Shown here: positions 51,110 through 58,574 of the stretch, in pieces
Numbering within the stretch: the stretch's first letter is position 1
Layout: every line of letters begins with the position of its first letter
Assembly (NCBI GenBank): GCA_027493935.1
Contig: JAOSJV010000001.1
Coordinates: 2,255,157-2,319,156 of the forward strand
Origin: Burkholderiales bacterium
GTDB taxonomy: Bacteria > Pseudomonadota > Gammaproteobacteria > Burkholderiales > SG8-39
Reading direction: 5' to 3'
Length of the DNA: 64,000 nt
The notes under the pieces: generated by a model
What the model was told of the DNA's origin: nothing
Database searches by the model: none
Seen by the model: the letters and a program-made list of their open reading frames with translations, nothing else
Translations under genes and position numbers: made by a program

Positions 51110-51749
51110 ATGCGAATCTGCATCTTGGGTTGGGGTTCGCTCTTGTGGGACCACCATCCCGCGTTTGACGCCCGGCATGGCGCTTGGCAGGACGATGGTC
51201 CGAGGCTCAAGCTGGAGTTTTCCCGGATATCGGAGACGCGGCTCGGAGCGCTGACTTTGGTGATCGATGCCGCCCACGGCGCTGAGTGCCAGGTTGCGTA
51301 CGCGGACAGCACGCGGGACGACCCTGAAGATGCGATCTGCGACCTCCGCAATCGCGAAGGAACGGTGCGAACGTGGATAGGCTTCATGTTTCTCGATGGT
51401 TCGCGCGGGCAAGGCGGCGACGGACGAACCCGGAGAGACGATTAGGACTTGGGCTATCGACAAGAACGCAGATGTCGTGGTCTGGACAGACTTGCCGAGT
51501 AATTTCGAGAGGCAAAGAAGCAAGGCGTTCTCATTAGACGAGGCCCGTCTGCATCTTCAGGAGCTTTCGCCAGAGGGGAAAGCGAAGGCGGCAGAGTATA
51601 TCTACCGGGCGCCGGGTTTTGTCCTAACACCCTTACGCCGCCGGCTGCAGCAGGAGTCGTGGTTTGCGCCCCCAAACTTGGCACGCTTTGAAGTGCCAGC
51701 GCCGTGGGTCCGTGTTATCAACGCTCGGAAGATTGCTAAAGCCCAGTAG
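51110..51749 (+). CDS. Gamma-glutamylcyclotransferase-like protein (one frameshift)
   Basis: ATG 51110 follows the res stop with no gap, so the two are one transcription unit. The start RICILGWGSLLWD resembles the Y/W-G-S-L-x-W nucleotide-like loop of the GGCT/AIG2 fold. The frame changes near 51410, and the continuation GETIRTWAIDKNADVVVWTD runs to the stop at 51747. Restored length is about 212 residues. Function in this setting is unknown; a GGCT-fold protein attached to a restriction locus is unusual. Confidence 0.65.
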
Positions 51750-51852
51750 CCGCTTGTGTCGCTTAAGATCCCCATCCTCGGCTCCCGAAGTCTGTCGGTC
51801 GCCCTCTTACTAGTCGCTTGCGACTTTGGGGCTCGCAACTAACCCGCCTCCG

Positions 51853-52806
51853 CTATTGCAGCGAGGAAATCAGCATCTGCCAGTAGTGCTCGGCCGACTG
51901 CTCCAAAGTAAGTTTAGCTTCTGATGCCCCGTGAAACGACATTCCAAGCGGCTTCAAGAAGAGAACTTGGTCGTCGTGCTGTACGGACAATTCCTCGTTG
52001 AAACTACCGCCACGAGATGATGCGTCGCTCGAGTAGGTGATGCTGCTTCGCCGGAATCCGCCACCCAGATTTATGGCGCATTCAGCTCGCCTTTGCCTGT
52101 CGCGGTAGATCGTCGCCGTAAAGGTGTTTGCATCAACTCGACGGAAGCGACATTCGATATCGGGGTGGCGTGTTTGGAGTTCCTGAAGAGATTCTTCAAA
52201 GAACTCTGCGATGAATTGAAACGCGCTGTGCAAGAAATCATCCTTGTCCGCTTCCGTAAAGGTCTTCCTCAAGCGCAAATTGCTGGACCTCGGACGCGGC
52301 TGACCTGCAGACTGGGTCGCCTGTTCTTGTGTGCCGGGTGATGGACGTGAACGCACCACCTTGCGGACGGTCCTGCCCTCCACCACCCTACGGACCTGTT
52401 GCGCTACATCCGCATATGCCTCATCGAAGTTAGCCCATGTCGTGATGGGTTTCCCGTCCCGAGGGACGGCCAACAGCGAACCGAACGGCGCCGAACGCCA
52501 CTCGCACGGACGAACGATGACGGGTATGACAGTCGCCTCCTCCGCGGCATGACGCTCCATGGCACGCCGCATCTCAATTCCGTAGCAGTAGGTCGAGCCG
52601 AGGAAGCTGGCGCTGATCAGTAGCAGGATGACATCTGCCTGCTCGAGTTGCTCGTCAATTTCTCGATCAACTTCGCTGCCCGCGAGGATCCGTCGGTCAT
52701 GCCAGGAGTCGATGAGCCCTTGATGCTTGAGGGATGCCAAGTGCTTTTCGAGCTGGTCGCGGTACTGCTCGTCATCGTGGGAGTACGAGAAGAAGATCTT
52801 TGCCAT
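51853..52806 (-). CDS. TIR-domain protein
   Basis: In this 317-residue protein, residues 1-140 form a bacterial TIR domain (MAKIFFSYSHDDEQYRDQLE; DVILLLISASFLGS; STYCYGIEM with catalytic-type Glu78). Bacterial TIR domains in defence systems cleave NAD+ or make cyclic ADP-ribose signals. Residues 140-190 are a basic, Gln/Pro-rich linker. The C-terminal 125 residues (FTEADKDDFLHSAFQFIAEF onwards) form a separate alpha/beta domain that I do not recognise, presumably a sensor. It is convergent with the restriction operon and divergent from the hypothetical gene at 52940. Confidence 0.85.
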   Translation of the reverse strand: MAKIFFSYSHDDEQYRDQLEKHLASLKHQGLIDSWHDRRILAGSEVDREIDEQLEQADVILLLISASFLGSTYCYGIEMRRAMERHAAEEATVIPVIVRPCEWRSAPFGSLLAVPRDGKPITTWANFDEAYADVAQQVRRVVEGRTVRKVVRSRPSPGTQEQATQSAGQPRPRSSNLRLRKTFTEADKDDFLHSAFQFIAEFFEESLQELQTRHPDIECRFRRVDANTFTATIYRDRQRRAECAINLGGGFRRSSITYSSDASSRGGSFNEELSVQHDDQVLFLKPLGMSFHGASEAKLTLEQSAEHYWQMLISSLQ

Positions 52807-52939
52807 GATATGGCGGCGCCTACGTAACCAATGCTTTGATTATCCCGAGGCCTACATGAGTGTATCGTAACGGATCATCGGGTCGTTCAGACCAAATAGA
52901 ACACCGCAGCATAGAATCGAAGATGATTTCAATGCACCA

Positions 52940-53650
52940 ATGCCAAGAATTATGGCAACACTCCTCGACGATAAGTTAGTTTCGGTACGGCTACGAGACC
53001 GTCCCGAGTTCCTTCTCCGGCTTGCTGAGTTCCTGCAGTCCTACGGGGCGGCCGACCGGCCTTCGCTGGTGCTTCAAGCCCGACAGGCTCCAGACGCGGA
53101 TGCTCGCAGCGCTATCGATGTGAACGATCGGGAGATGCAGAAGCGCTTTCTTGCTGGGGTACAGACCAATAATGGTTGGTGGCAAGGGTTCCACTCAATG
53201 ATTGCACCGAGACCAACGTTCCACGGCATCGCCGGCCTTCCCGCTCGGGACCACCCGGGATGGGCTGCCGAGGTCCATCGTGACTGCCATTTCGTCGCCG
53301 GAATCTGGCGATTCCCCGAGGTCCCGGTACGCGACGCGAGCGTGCTTGCGCTCGCCGATTTCTATGCGGACATGTTCGACGACTTCTTCCAGTTGGTTGC
53401 GTCAACGCTTCAGGCGACAAGTGCTCCTCCCAGGTATGAGGTGACTGCGACCCTCCTGGGCGTGCCCGAGCTTCACTACGTGACGGAGTCCAGGCTTGGG
53501 GGACGGCGCGTCGTCGCGCCGTTGACGATCAACACCCTGCAATGGCCCGTGGCCGCAGCTAACGTGGGAACACCGGAATGGATGTCTCTGGCAACGCAAA
53601 TGGGCGAAGCATTGACTGGCGCGTATGCTGACATGCCACGAAGGCAATGA
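52940..53650 (+). CDS. Hypothetical protein, 236 residues, divergent from the TIR gene
   Basis: The unbroken frame from ATG 52940 has protein-like composition: an N-terminal helical/basic part, then REMQKRFLAGVQTNNGWWQG, HRDCHFVAGIWRFPEVP and a C-terminal beta-rich ELHYVTESRLGGRRVVAP. No membrane segment is visible, and it has only a single Cys. The family is not recognised. The 133-bp divergent spacing from the TIR gene suggests shared regulation or a two-gene unit, which is inference. Confidence 0.6.
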   Translation: MPRIMATLLDDKLVSVRLRDRPEFLLRLAEFLQSYGAADRPSLVLQARQAPDADARSAIDVNDREMQKRFLAGVQTNNGWWQGFHSMIAPRPTFHGIAGLPARDHPGWAAEVHRDCHFVAGIWRFPEVPVRDASVLALADFYADMFDDFFQLVASTLQATSAPPRYEVTATLLGVPELHYVTESRLGGRRVVAPLTINTLQWPVAAANVGTPEWMSLATQMGEALTGAYADMPRRQ

Positions 53651-53711
53651 CCGTCGTACGGGGGGTGAACGTCGGGGTCAAGCCGTCTCCTGTATCACGT
53701 CCTCGCCCCCC

Positions 53712-53749
53712 GACTCGCCACGTTACGCGCAAAGGGTGGCGAGTTGCCC
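53712..53749 (+). repeat. Palindromic repeat copy C
   Basis: ACTCGCCAC (53713-53721), then a 14-nt centre with TTACGCGCAAAG, then GTGGCGAGT. This is the best-preserved copy, with perfect 9-bp inverted arms, followed by TGCCC as in copy B. Confidence 0.7.
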
Positions 53750-53799
53750 TCGTACAGCCGGCCGGGACTGGGTGCGGAGAGGTCCGCCTCGGTCGCGCT

Positions 53800-54030
53800 T
53801 CACCCGAGGGGCCGCAGCTCCTCGGCGCGGTAGTAGCGCGGGTTGTCCTTGCCGTCGCAACGGATCTGGTAGTAGGTCCGGGAGGTCGGGGGCGGCTCGA
53901 GGATCAGCGCGCGCACCGTCGCCGCCTTCCAGCGGCGCTCGCTCCGGTACCACACGCGCACGCGATCGCCCGGGAAGAACGCCGTCCCTAGTGCGCGCTT
54001 CGCGGCTTCCACTGTGTAAGTCTTGCCCAT
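53800..54030 (-). CDS. Small hypothetical basic protein, 76 residues
   Basis: It starts at ATG 54030 with AGGAGCC upstream. The sequence is basic and beta-strand-rich (FFPGDRVRVWYRSERRWKAA; YYQIRCDGKDNPRYYRAEEL), compatible with a small SH3- or Tudor-like fold. The function is not recognised. It lies alone between repeat copy C and the TOTE-type gene. Confidence 0.5.
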   Translation of the reverse strand: MGKTYTVEAAKRALGTAFFPGDRVRVWYRSERRWKAATVRALILEPPPTSRTYYQIRCDGKDNPRYYRAEELRPLG

Positions 54031-54089
54031 GGTCCTGGCTCCTGCAAGTCGGATGTGGCACCAGGGTGTCGCCGCCACTGGCTCACCCC

Positions 54090-54353
54090 GTGACCCTCCG
54101 GACCTGCGAGCGTGACGAAGGTCGCAGTTTTCGTCGATCGGGCTTCGAGCGATACGATCGCGTCAAGCTTACGGGCGAGGAGGTAGCCCTTGACGGCTTC
54201 GAGCTCAAAGACGGGCTGACTCTCGTTGCGGTGCGCAGCAAGGGAAAGCGAGGCGCGCGCGTCGCGCTCGATTCAATCGAATTTCCGGGCATCACGCCGA
54301 TTGAAGCATGCTGGCTCAAGGCCTCGAAGCAATTCGCTCGGGCATATACGTAG
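54090..54353 (+). CDS. Possible small protein, 87 residues
   Basis: The frame from GTG 54090 has a protein-like C-terminal part (RVKLTGEEVALDGFELKDGL; FPGITPIEACWLKASKQFAR). There is no ATG and no clear ribosome-binding site, and it is convergent with the TOTE-type gene. The family is not recognised, and it could also be a fragment of a larger lost gene. Confidence 0.35.
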   Translation: MTLRTCERDEGRSFRRSGFERYDRVKLTGEEVALDGFELKDGLTLVAVRSKGKRGARVALDSIEFPGITPIEACWLKASKQFARAYT

Positions 54354-54366
54354 CCTGGGCCTCTGA

Positions 54367-56850
54367 CTAGCGACCGGCGACATCAGCCAAGGAGGATGCA
54401 ATATCCTCCGGAGGGCGATGCATTGGCAAACCAGAGGTCATCGAATTCTCGGGATCGTCGGCAATCGAGTAACCCATCGCCCGGTATCCACGCAATCGCT
54501 TGCTGAACATCCGCTGCAGGGCTGGGACGTCGGCATCGACGTAATCGTAGATTCGAACCTCGCGTTTTTCGGCGTGTTCGCGGTGCAACCTACCGGCGTA
54601 CTGCTGCAGCGTACCCCGCCACGAAATCGGCATTGCGAGGAAAAGGGTATCGAGCCAGGGATCATCGAATCCCTCGCCGATGAAACGCCCAGTGGCGAGC
54701 ACGACGCGACGGTTCTTCGTGGAGGACCGTTCCTCGAGGCGAACGAACGCTGCGGCTTGCTCGCGGCGTCCCATCCCGCCCGAAAGGACGATGACCTCTG
54801 CCGATGCGGCCGCGTCAAGAATGTTCGCAAGCTGATCCAGGTGATCCTTGCGCTCGGTGAGGACAAGCGGATGTCGACCTTCGGCAAGCGCTCTCCCGAT
54901 GTCGCGTACGATCAACATGTTGCGATCGTTCGACTGTCCCAGCACGCGGAACAGCCGTTGGATGCCGTTGCCGCTGCTCTCGGTTGCGAAGCCGGTGCAA
55001 CGCGGGATAACCACGTGCCGTACCTGAGTGCTCTGACGCGCGTCGGAGCCCCGGAAACGAATGGGCCCGCATTGCATGAAAATGATCGGGTGATGCCCAT
55101 CCCGCCGCAGCGGTGTCGCCGTGAGACCGAGCACAAAACGGGCTTTTGCTTCCTTCATGACACGCTCGAACGAAAACGCCGAGACGTGGTGACACTCGTC
55201 GACGATCACCTGGCCATAGTTCGCGACGAGGTCTCGAACGACACCCTTCCGCACGAGGCTCTGCATGACGGCGATGTCAATCATGCCGGTCGGTGACCGC
55301 TTCCCCGCTCCAATAGCCCCGACGCACCGACTGTCGATCCTGAGAAAGGCAGACAGGCGATTGCGCCATTGATCCAGCAGTTGGGTCCTGTGAACGATGA
55401 TTAGCGTATTGACCTTTCGCGCTGCAACGACGGCCGAGGCGATGACGGTCTTGCCGAACGCGGTGGGAGCGCAGAGAACGCCGATCTCGTGTGCCAGGAC
55501 CGCGTCGACCGCCCGAGCTTGCTCTGCGCGCAAGACTCCCTGAAAGGACACATCGATCGGGGTTCCGGTCTGCCGCTTGTCTTCCATCTCCAGCTTGACA
55601 CCGCAATCGTGTAAGAGGTCGCACAACTCGCCCGCAGATCCGCGCGGTAGTGCGAGATGGTTGGGAAAGTCTTCGGCGCACCCGATGATCCTCGGCTTCC
55701 CGAAGGTCGAAAGCCGCAGCGATTGCGCCTGGTAGAACTCGGGATTCTGGAAAGCCGCCAGCCGAACAAGTCGGTTGAAAAGTGCGTCCGGCAGACCTTC
55801 CTTGGCAATGAACAGCATGTTTGCAGATACGACCTTGAGTTTCCCCGGCAGACGGCCTGCAAGTCGCGGTTCGAGTCGGCGCCGAGATGGAGGCAACGTC
55901 CATGGATCGTCGATCGCGTCCTCGCCAAGCGCGACCAGCCGAACGCCGAGGATCCCATCCTCACGCGCCGCGCGCGCCAGAACAGAGTCGACGGCGAGAA
56001 TCGACATGCGCTCGATGGCGGCGAGGAACGCCCACTGATCCGAAAAGGGACGCCACTCGTCGTCCACGAAAACGCTCGCTCCGCGAGCCCGAGCCTTGCG
56101 CTGGAGCGGGAGGGCGATCAAGTTACCGAAGCCACCCTTGGGCAGCGTGTCTTGGCTCGGGAAGAGTCGGTCATACGAGGCAAATGCAAGCGTTCGGTGC
56201 CGTGCACAGGCGTGGGTGATCGCAGCACTGGCAAGTTGCCGGGCCTCTCTTGCCGCAATCGGAGAATCGAAGAAGATCCAGACGTGAGCGCCTTTGCCGG
56301 AGCGCGAAACCTCCACGTAGGCGGGAATTGACAGTTCGCGGCAGCTTGCCGCATACGCCATGGCGTCGGCACGCCAGGTCGACCCATCGAAGTCGGCCGC
56401 GATGAACCATGTCGTATCACCAGGCAGCAAAGGATAGACCCCGAGGGTCCGGCGCCCGGATAGGTGCTCGTAGACGGCGTCGTCGGAAACCGGCGGGAAT
56501 GCCTGATTGGGACACTCGGTACATTTGATGCGAGGCTTCTCGCATATTCCGGGCGCCCACTCGTTGTTGCAGGCAGGGCTGTAACCAGAGCGTCCGGTCT
56601 TCGATTCCCACCGGATGGGATAGACGTCATCGCGTCCGCGGAACAACGACCGGAAGAGAGAGATCTTGTCGGCTGACGGAGAGTCATAGCGGACGGAGGC
56701 ATCGGCCGTCGTCGGTGCTGCCGAATGGGTCGGAGCTACATCAACATCGCGAACGTCTCGTCGCTCGACGATGGCACGTAGCCTGTCATTCTCGGACCGA
56801 AGCCTGGCGCACTCGGCCTCCAGGAGAGCTATGCGATCCTTCGCCTTCAT
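54367..56850 (-). CDS. TOTE-type conflict-system primase-helicase
   Basis: The intact 827-residue protein has an N-terminal coiled coil (residues 5-35), four Cys at about 94-113 (a zinc-binding insert), then an archaeo-eukaryotic primase domain with catalytic AADFDGSTW near 150 and EVSRSGKGAHVWIFF near 185. A C-terminal superfamily-2 helicase has Walker A CAPTAFGKTVIA near 465, VDECHHV near 550, LGLTATPLRRDG near 575 and QQYAGRLHRE near 760. This architecture is that of the proteins named TOTE conflict-system primases, predicted to act in conflicts between mobile elements. I chose ATG 56850 over the GTG at 56865. Confidence 0.88.
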   Translation of the reverse strand: MKAKDRIALLEAECARLRSENDRLRAIVERRDVRDVDVAPTHSAAPTTADASVRYDSPSADKISLFRSLFRGRDDVYPIRWESKTGRSGYSPACNNEWAPGICEKPRIKCTECPNQAFPPVSDDAVYEHLSGRRTLGVYPLLPGDTTWFIAADFDGSTWRADAMAYAASCRELSIPAYVEVSRSGKGAHVWIFFDSPIAAREARQLASAAITHACARHRTLAFASYDRLFPSQDTLPKGGFGNLIALPLQRKARARGASVFVDDEWRPFSDQWAFLAAIERMSILAVDSVLARAAREDGILGVRLVALGEDAIDDPWTLPPSRRRLEPRLAGRLPGKLKVVSANMLFIAKEGLPDALFNRLVRLAAFQNPEFYQAQSLRLSTFGKPRIIGCAEDFPNHLALPRGSAGELCDLLHDCGVKLEMEDKRQTGTPIDVSFQGVLRAEQARAVDAVLAHEIGVLCAPTAFGKTVIASAVVAARKVNTLIIVHRTQLLDQWRNRLSAFLRIDSRCVGAIGAGKRSPTGMIDIAVMQSLVRKGVVRDLVANYGQVIVDECHHVSAFSFERVMKEAKARFVLGLTATPLRRDGHHPIIFMQCGPIRFRGSDARQSTQVRHVVIPRCTGFATESSGNGIQRLFRVLGQSNDRNMLIVRDIGRALAEGRHPLVLTERKDHLDQLANILDAAASAEVIVLSGGMGRREQAAAFVRLEERSSTKNRRVVLATGRFIGEGFDDPWLDTLFLAMPISWRGTLQQYAGRLHREHAEKREVRIYDYVDADVPALQRMFSKRLRGYRAMGYSIADDPENSMTSGLPMHRPPEDIASSLADVAGR

Positions 56851-56881
56851 CGCAATCCGAAACACTGCGACATTGCGGCCT

Positions 56882-57229
56882 TCAGACGGCCGCGAGTCGC
56901 TGAACCGTATCCGGAAAGAGCTTCACGAGGTTGATCAGAAGGGCCGCCTGCGCATTCGGCTTGGCGCGCCCTTGTTCCCAGTTTTCCAGGGTGCGAACGT
57001 TTGTACGCAGGTAAACGGCAAATAGGGCTCGCGACATATTCAGGTTCTTGCGTACGCGGACCAGTTCCTTCGGGGTAACCGTTGGCGCCGGTTTGAATTC
57101 CACCGCGTGGGTTCGAAGGGTCCGCTTTCCTTCACGGCTTTCGGCCAACGCCACCATGCCTTCGGTGAGTTCGGCGAACACGTCGCGCTTGGCCTTCCGC
57201 CCGTCCTGACGCTTCACGATTTTCCTCAT
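56882..57229 (-). CDS. higA: HigA-like antitoxin
   Basis: The 115-residue protein has a C-terminal XRE helix-turn-helix (LVRVRKNLNMSRALFAVYLR; TNVRTLENWEQGRAKPN). It overlaps the upstream toxin gene by 4 bases (toxin first, antitoxin second), the inverted order typical of higBA. It probably represses the operon at the tandem palindromes 57582-57613. The TOTE-type gene lies only 31 bases after its stop and may be read through from the same promoter. Confidence 0.85.
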   Translation of the reverse strand: MRKIVKRQDGRKAKRDVFAELTEGMVALAESREGKRTLRTHAVEFKPAPTVTPKELVRVRKNLNMSRALFAVYLRTNVRTLENWEQGRAKPNAQAALLINLVKLFPDTVQRLAAV

Positions 57230-57570
57230 CTCTTTCTCCTTGCTTCAAGCTCTGCCTTGATCATCGCCTTCAACGTCTTCCGCTGCTGCGCAGATAAGTC
57301 GTCTCGTTCATCCTTGTCGTACACGGTGTAGAGCCAGAACTGCGACCCGGCGTGCCACCAGTAATAGATCACTCGCAGGCCGCCGCGTTTGCCCTTGCCG
57401 CGTCGCGCATCAGCGAAGCGAAGTTTGCGTAGGCCACCGGTGCCCTCGATTGGATCGCCTGCCTCGGGATTCTTCGTCAAGGTCGCTTGAAGCATTCTGA
57501 ACGCCTCGTCGCTGAGATACTCGTCCCGGTGACGGTCGAAGGCAGGCAATTCGACGAAGACAGCCTTCAC
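57226..57570 (-). CDS. higB: HigB/RelE-like mRNA interferase toxin
   Basis: The 114-residue RelE-fold toxin reads VELPAFDRHRDEYLSDEAF, GGLRKLRFADARRGKGKRGG, RVIYYWWHAG and VYDKDERDDL. These toxins cleave ribosome-bound mRNA. The start GTG 57570 has no ribosome-binding site. A TATAAT -10 box ends 7 bases upstream, so the mRNA is probably leaderless. It is followed by higA with a 4-base overlap. Confidence 0.85.
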   Translation of the reverse strand: MKAVFVELPAFDRHRDEYLSDEAFRMLQATLTKNPEAGDPIEGTGGLRKLRFADARRGKGKRGGLRVIYYWWHAGSQFWLYTVYDKDERDDLSAQQRKTLKAMIKAELEARRKR

Positions 57571-57577
57571 GGACCGT

Positions 57578-57613
57578 ATTATACGCAGTTTGCGTAGGTA
57601 CGCAACCTGCGTA
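57578..57613 (-). promoter_or_regulatory. higBA promoter with two palindromic operators
   Basis: TACGCA-GTT-TGCGTA (57582-57596) and TACGCA-ACC-TGCGTA (57599-57613) are two perfect 6-bp palindromes 2 bp apart. On the minus strand, TATAAT (57583-57578) is the -10 and TTGCGT (57605-57600) a candidate -35, so the operators cover the promoter. Confidence 0.85.
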
Positions 57614-57791
57614 TCTCCAGGCCGGAAGGGGGGTGAACTTTCTGCCGCGACCGGCCCAGGCGTGCTGCTGCAAGCTGGGCTCGTCTTCACAACGGGATGC
57701 GTGGTGAAAACGTGTCCAGATCAGCGCATTTCGACTATTCTTGGCGAGCGAGGGCGGGCCATTACCATCGTTAGATCAATGCATTACGAGC

Positions 57792-57836
57792 CTGTTAATC
57801 CGCAGGTCCCAGGTTCGAGCCCTGGTCGGGGAGCCA
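57792..57836 (+). repeat. tRNA-Asn 3'-half copy (right attachment-site scar of the island)
   Basis: The 45 nt match 13305-13349 at 41 positions, from the anticodon (GTT) to CCA. The four differences are paired: the T-stem is CCAGG/CCTGG here and GTAGG/CCTAC in the intact gene, so both fold. There is no 5' half, so this is not a working tRNA gene. Confidence 0.9.
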
Positions 57837-58260
57837 ACCAGATGCAAAACTGGGCACGCTTCCAGCCGTGCCCTGTCTCTCCCCCGCCACTGCGTGTGCA
57901 AGCGACGCAAAGCTCCCCCGCATCTCCAGCGCCCGCCCTACGACTCGGATCTCCGAGACCAGCAAGCGCAGGTATTGCTTAGCAAAGGGACGGCTTGCGC
58001 CGAGCTTCGACCTAAGCGCCTTCCCGAAAGCCTCTACTTGCCTCGCGTTCAGCGCCCGCCAGGGAACCTCTGCTTGCCGCTTCAGCCCTGCGATCTCGAG
58101 GAGCAGCTACTGCCGCCGCGCCTGCAGCTTATGCGCGCGCTGCTGAAGGGCCGCGTCAAGCGGTAGATGCCCGGACTCTACCGCCTCAAAGAGCCGGTCA
58201 CTGCGTGTCTTAAGCTCGTTGAGCTCCCTGGTGAGCACCCGACAGCACGCTCTCTGGTCT
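57795..58260 (-). pseudogene. Serine recombinase C-terminal remnant
   Basis: The minus-strand reading LTRELNELKTRSDRLFEAVE, then RRQ-TAG-LLLEIAGLKRQAE, then AFGKALRSKLG, RLLVSEIRVV and FASLAHAVAG is the coiled-coil tail of large serine (resolvase-type) recombinases. The last residues WLPDQGSNLGPAD-stop are translated from the tRNA-Asn fragment itself. The catalytic domain is missing and one amber codon is present. It marks a second element inserted at the same tRNA. Confidence 0.75.
57852..57873 (+). terminator. Hairpin after the tRNA-Asn fragment
   Basis: GGGCACG and CGTGCCC form a 7-bp stem with an 8-nt loop, followed by TGTCTCTC. The position relative to the tRNA end matches the hairpin at 13358. 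Confidence 0.55.
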
Positions 58261-58429
58261 AGCCATTGCTCATTCTCCGGATGGGTGACGCTTTGTGACC
58301 CATTACGTAACCCATAGTCAAGCCTTCCGCTTCGGCTGGTGACCCTTAATCCTCTCTTGCAGAGTAATTCCTTGCTATCCCACTGACTCCGCAGTAGTTT
58401 TCACTTCCTAAGGGAATCCGACGCATCCG

Positions 58430-58460
58430 TAGGCCCCCGTGTTACTGCAACGGGGGCCTA
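58430..58460. terminator. Strong perfect hairpin upstream of the sigma factor gene
   Basis: TAGGCCCCCGT and ACGGGGGCCTA pair over 11 bp with a 9-nt loop. It stands in the 314-bp gene-free interval 58261-58574, 115 bp before the sigJ start. It could be a terminator, an attenuator or a recombination site. Confidence 0.5.
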
Positions 58461-58574
58461 CAAGCTGCCACCCGAACTTCCGCATTCGCGCGCCGCTGCA
58501 TGTCACAAACGGCCGGGCTGTTCCGTCTCCAAAGGTATGTGATCCACTTCCTACACTGGAAGAACCCAGCCATT

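Noticed and set aside
57792..57836. A second tRNA-Asn gene
   Set aside because: The acceptor 5' strand, D-arm and half of the anticodon arm are missing. It is an attachment-site scar.
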